Positions 60,044 through 64,000 of a stretch of DNA of 64,000 nucleotides are shown one piece after another. Source of the stretch: Cochliopodium minus (lineage: Eukaryota; Discosea; Himatismenida; Cochliopodiidae); contig JAMYWO010000081.1 of the NCBI GenBank assembly GCA_024220525.1, positions 1 to 64,000 of the forward strand, read 5' to 3'. Numbering within the stretch: position 1 is the first letter of the stretch; the number at the start of each line of letters is the position of its first letter. A program made the position numbers and the translations under genes. The notes below the pieces were generated by a model. It was given only the letters and a program-made list of their open reading frames with translations. It was not told the origin of the DNA and ran no database searches.

Positions 60044-61357
60044 ATGAAAGGTAATGAGATCAATTAATACTCCCCAAACATTCAATTATACTTTAATATG
60101 AAATAGATATTGTATTCCAAATACCTAAATTTGACGATAATGACGATCAACCAAGACTTGATAGGAGTATCTCGGAAGATACAAAATATATGCAATTCAA
60201 ATATTACACAGATTATAAATATTCTTTTTTGAGTAAGATATTCAGGCCTAATTCCTTTGAAAATTTCACATCAAAAGTAACCAATCAAAATAACAAAGAA
60301 AGAATTCCAAAAGAAGGTATATTTGATGGGATAAGATCCTTTCTATCTCCCTCATCTCAATCCATCATCACTCCATTGAATGTGATGAAAGCATCTGAAT
60401 CTCAATCCCAACAATCGACAGTGATACAAGAGTCAACCACCTTTGAAATAAATGCACCAAGCAGCAGTAGTATCAATACTCTTGCATCGAAGCCATTGGA
60501 TGACATATTGGATGGAGATAATGTGAATAGATCTACCTCCATAGAATTGAAAGATGATTTCCATTTCAGATCGAGAGTGGATTTGCAAGTGCAAGGAACA
60601 AAGTAAGATAAAATAAAAAAAAGAAATAAAATATTATAAAGCCATATATTGACCATATTATCTTGGAGATGTGAAAAAATATTGCAACAAATTAAAATTT
60701 TGTTGGGAATAAATTAATCTCCAAATTCTTAAAGACTCATATTATCTTTCATATCTTCTTTTTTCCAAATCTCTAATTTTCAATCTTTGTTGTAGGACAT
60801 CATCAATGTCGGTCGTACATACTGAAAAAACAGTGAATGAAAATTGCTTAATATTCTACACAGGGATTGATATGCTCAAAAACATCACATCCTTGGAAGT
60901 TTCCCCCTCCTCATCTAAAGATTCGCCATTCTCCAAAGAAATCTTTTCAAAAATGCAAGATGTGACAGAGATGATGTTCACAAAAGAATTTATCTCAATC
61001 ACCAAGAAAGAATCATCGAAATGGGAAACACTCAAACCACTCATCCTCAAATTGATCATCTCCTTCAAGAAATCGGAGAAAGAGTTTGTTTCATCTGAAA
61101 GAGATTTTGCTCCTAAAGAAGTGATCGATGAAGATTCTCCCGAACTCATCATACGGGAGATTTTAAAGGACAAAATAAGACCTGTTTTGCTTTCTAACGG
61201 TGCTGACGTTGAGTTGGTGGAGTTTGATGGTTCTGATTTGACTTTGCGTTTGTTGGGTTCTTACAAGAACTTTCCTTCTGTTCAAGATTCTTTAGAAAAG
61301 TTAGTTCTGGAGAGTTCTTCTGTTTGGGTTCCTGTCAAAAATCTCCTCTTTGTTTAA
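60044..61357 (+). CDS. NFU1-like protein lacking the Fe-S cysteines, copy 2
   Basis: Exons 60044-60050, 60107-60602 and 60796-61357 total 1065 bases, 354 residues. The first 170 residues are Ser/Asp-rich and share nothing with copy 1 (DIVFQIPKFDDNDDQPRLDR; SFLSPSSQSIITPLNVMKAS). The last exon encodes an Nfu-like region almost identical to copy 1 through its first half. Its C-terminal part stays closer to true NFU1 (RPVLLSNGADVELVEFDGSD, LTLRLLGSYKNFPS, SVWVPVKNL) but also lacks both cluster cysteines. The clean reading frame and the NFU-like spacing suggest it is expressed. The start is the A-rich-leader ATG at 60044, followed at once by an intron. Confidence 0.7.
60667..60723. repeat. Imperfect hairpin in the intron of NFU-like copy 2
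   Basis: TTGGAGAT at the left is mirrored by ATCTCCAA at the right, with an inner near-palindrome (CAACAAATTAAAATTTTGTTG). The inner part resembles the core of the MITE candidate at 25917-26004, so it could be a degraded relative. It is too short to be sure. Confidence 0.3.
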
Positions 61358-61540
61358 ACTTGAAAAAAATGTTTTTGTTTTTGTTTCTGTATATTTTTTA
61401 TAACCATCGAGATATTAAACATATCATTCAGATATTCTTGATTATCGTTTTTTTGCTTATATCGCATCTATCCATTCTCCATCCCATCCATTTACCTTGT
61501 CTATTGATTTCCCATCAAGAAAATATAAAATAAAAAAAAA

Positions 61541-62963
61541 ATGAAAAACTTCATAAAGAACAAGAAATATTTTTCTGTCACTTTAAATTCTGCTGGCAAG
61601 ATTAATTGCCCATTATTTTCCTCATTCAATCTTATGAACCTCCACATAAACAAAAAATATTTTCATTCTCTCAAAAATTTCAATGCATATACAAAATCAT
61701 CGACAACTATAAACATCAAATCTAATTATGCAAACAAATACAAGATGAATAAGTAAGAAAAATAAAATTATAAAAACGAATCAAAACAAATATAATTTTT
61801 TGTGATGATAATTATAAATCGAACACAATAAATTGAAATGATATAAATATTATAACAGACTGTTGTGAAGAATATAACCAAAAATAAATTATATTTAAAA
61901 TTTCTCTGAAAATAAATTATTTATAAATTTAATTTCACCTAAATTATTAAATTGTTATTAAGGATTCAAAAACGTGATTTGTTCATACAAACGAAAGATA
62001 CCCCAAACCCTGATAGTCTCCAATTCTTTCCAGCAATACAGATTTTGGAATCAGGCATCTATGACTTCAGAAACTCTAGGGAGGCCGTGAAATCTCCACT
62101 TGCTAAAAAACTCTTTCAAATTGAAGGAGTTAAAGGTAAATAAAAAATATTTGAGTTTAATTTTTTTTTTGTTTTATTTAAAATTTTATTTAATTTATTA
62201 TTTTAATATTGATTTTTATTTAAAATAAATAATTTTTTGAATTTTTTTTATTTCATGATTAAATAATTAAATATTTTCTTAATATTTTTTTAGGAGTGAT
62301 GTTGTCAAAAGATTACATAACAGTGAACAAAGACTCAGAGATTAACTGGGAAGATTTGAAGCCACTCATTTTCGACTCTTTGATGAACTTCTACGCTTCT
62401 GGTGACTCTGTCATCGATGAAAACGCTACCTCTCCTAAAGACACTGAAATCAAAGAAGATGATGGTAAAAGAAATTTTTAAAAATTAATCTTTATTTTTT
62501 AAAATATTATTAATTTAAGAAATTTTTAAATAAATCTTTTTTATTCATAAAAATTTAAATTAACAATTCAAAATTAACAAAATCATATTTTTTTTTGGAA
62601 AGATGAAACTGTTGCTGCCATTAAGGAGATCATTGAGAGTAGAGTGAAACCTGCTGTCCAAGAAGATGGTGGGGATATTGAGTATGTGGGTTTTGAAGAC
62701 GGTGTTGTTATGGTCAAAATGAGAGGTGATTTTTTTTTTTTAATTTTTCAATTGAAATTTTTAAAATTTTTTTTCTTTTAGGATCTTGCTCTGGTTGCCC
62801 TTCCAGTGGAATTACTCTGAAAAGTGGTATTGAAAGAATGTTGCAACATTGGGTTCCTGAAGTTCAAAGTGTTATTGCTGTGACTGACGATGATTTGGAA
62901 AAAATAAACTTAGATGAGTTTGCAAATGTAGAAAACAGAAATAAAAATAAGGAAGAAAATTAA
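61541..62963 (+). CDS. NFU1: Mitochondrial iron-sulfur scaffold NFU1 (canonical)
   Basis: Exons 61541-61752, 61963-62135, 62294-62464, 62603-62725 and 62782-62963 total 861 bases, 286 residues. A basic Asn/Ser-rich leader of about 70 residues suits mitochondrial import. The Nfu N domain follows ([59 protein letters not shown]), then the C domain ([60 protein letters not shown]) with the two cluster-binding cysteines. NFU1 delivers 4Fe-4S clusters to lipoate synthase and other mitochondrial targets. It lies third in the tandem after the two cysteine-less copies. Confidence 0.95.
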
Positions 62964-63199
62964 AAAAAACTATTTAAAAAAAAGAAAAAAATTATTTTTT
63001 TTGTATACAAAAAGGTATTATTTTATTTACATTTTGTCGAAATAAAAAAATAGTAAAAATTTTCACTAACAAAGATTTGGGATTGATGGTCAATAATTCC
63101 AAAAAAAAAAAAAAGTTTTCCTAAATAATTTAAAAAGAAAGAAGAAGAGAAGAAGAGAATACGAAAAAAAAGTCTTTTTTTTGAAAATGGAAAAGGGGA

Positions 63200-63945
63200 T
63201 CATTTGTTCTTGCGAAGAAGATTAGACATGGAAGTGCTAGAAGTGTCCTTAAACTTTGTCAAAAGATTGTGTTTCTTATCAATCTCGGCCTCATAACTCT
63301 CCAAAATGGTCCCACCAATAGACAAACCACTTTCAATAGTAGTGTCATTAACTAAAGTGATTTTTTTAACTTTCATGCTCTTGTTAAGTTGTACAAAGTG
63401 TTTGATGAGGTAGGTGACAACTTTGGGTCCGTAGTGAGCTTCTCCGTCTTCGAGGCGGACGAAGCTGGTGGAGAAGAGAATGGACATGCGTTCGAGGGAG
63501 GGGCGGGAGTTTTTGGTGATGAGGCACAGCGTGTCCACTACGCAGAACAGAGTATCCAAAAAACTGATTGGTATTGTTTTAAGAACAAGCATCTTTTTAA
63601 AAAATTAATTAAAAATAATTTAAAAATAAAAAAATAAAAAATAAAAAATTAAAAACAAAAAAAATTGATTAAAAAATTAATTAAAATAATAAAAATTTAT
63701 TAATAAAAAAAATTAAAAAACAAAAATAATTTAAAATGAATAAGTTTTTTTTTTTTTACCATATTTTTATCTTTGTCATTTAACCAAAATTTTTTCTTGT
63801 TGACTACTTTGGAAAGGGTAAAGGTGAGTAAGGGAGCGGACATAAACTCCAACACTGTACGAAGTGTGAAGATGAGAATGGAAACTGATATTTCGTTCAA
63901 TTCTACTATGTTTGCATATCCCAAATCAAATGAGTGAACAAGCGC
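63200..63945 (-). CDS. RhoGAP-domain protein, C-terminal part (continues beyond right edge)
   Basis: Two exons (63945-63760, 63592-63200) in phase 0. The sequence follows the second half of a RhoGAP fold: LEFMSAPLLTFTLSKVVN (cf. the LP-EPLLTF motif), VLKTIPISFLDTLFCVVDTL (cf. the LP..N...L..L helix) and SRPSLERMSILFSTSFVR (cf. NKM...NLA..F.P). The typical Asn before Lys/Met is replaced by Ser-Arg, and the Arg-finger region lies off the window, so activity cannot be judged. A Lys/Ser-rich tail (TSSTSMSNLLRKNK) ends at 63200. The acceptor at 63946 shows that more exons lie to the right. Confidence 0.65.
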
Positions 63946-64000
63946 CTAAAAATGAAAAAAAAAATAATTAAAAAATTCAACAAAATTGAAAAAGTTTCAA

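Noticed and set aside
1-64000. Non-standard genetic code
   Set aside because: TAA, TGA (SulP, first F-box copy, phosphoserine-rich genes excluded) and TAG (PA-7TM copy 1) all occur as terminal stops, and no confident exon contains an in-frame stop.

Overview
The window is nuclear DNA of an AT-rich, gene-dense eukaryote. Genes are closely packed on both strands and have many short introns, almost all GT-AG with poly-T or T/A interiors. Start codons usually follow A-rich leaders. Several proteins carry long Asn runs. TAA, TAG and TGA are all used as stops, so the code looks standard. The set of cytoskeletal and small-GTPase adaptors (CH, LIM, PH, SH3, RhoGAP, RA, Furry), together with AP-5, homogentisate dioxygenase and NFU1, fits a free-living aerobic amoeba. 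An amoebozoan, perhaps dictyostelid-like, is my best guess. No marker gene fixes the species.

Layout. 0-6.3 kb: a CH-coiled-coil-RA protein (minus, cut by the left edge) diverges from an SH3/RhoGAP gene. 6.5-17.3 kb: a scrambled block with three single-N gaps (8185, 11905, 15962), each beside an A/T microsatellite. It holds RCC1-repeat genes, F-box genes with membrane segments, the 3' half of a SulP transporter, a Sel1-repeat fragment and the 5' half of the AP-5 mu subunit. Intron positions and phases show that some of these pieces belong together in a different order. 17.7-22.5 kb: homogentisate 1,2-dioxygenase, a 59-residue membrane peptide, an unknown gene and a P-loop nucleoside-kinase-like gene. 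22.6-31.1 kb: a 13-exon, 2001-residue Furry-like scaffold with an N-terminal SH3 domain. 31.3-34.8 kb: a large mitochondrial-type PPR protein diverging over 58 bp from a dual-specificity phosphatase. 35.4-39.0 kb: a CH-LIM-PH-PH protein. 39.1-41.9 kb: another RCC1 protein. 42.2-48.5 kb: three tandem copies of a PA-domain, seven-helix membrane protein; two share an almost identical 0.9-kb block and one of those is frameshifted. 48.8-53.0 kb: an SSF sodium/solute symporter. 53.1-55.9 kb: an Asn-rich coiled-coil protein. 56.5-58.9 kb: LSM7 and the exosome subunit RRP45, 16 bp apart. 59.1-63.0 kb: an NFU1 tandem cluster in which only the third copy keeps the Fe-S CxxC motif. 63.2 kb to the right edge: the end of another RhoGAP gene.

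Functional themes are Rho/Ras-linked actin and cell-shape control (CH-RA, SH3-RhoGAP, Furry, CH-LIM-PH-PH, RhoGAP), RNA decay (LSM7 with RRP45), mitochondrial Fe-S and RNA biology (NFU1, PPR), and small lineage-specific families growing by tandem duplication (RCC1/F-box, PA-7TM, NFU). I saw no tRNA, rRNA, CRISPR array or retroelement. One short hAT-like MITE candidate lies in a Furry intron. Exon boundaries were read by eye from splice signals and reading phase; for the models where exon lengths are quoted, they sum to whole codons.
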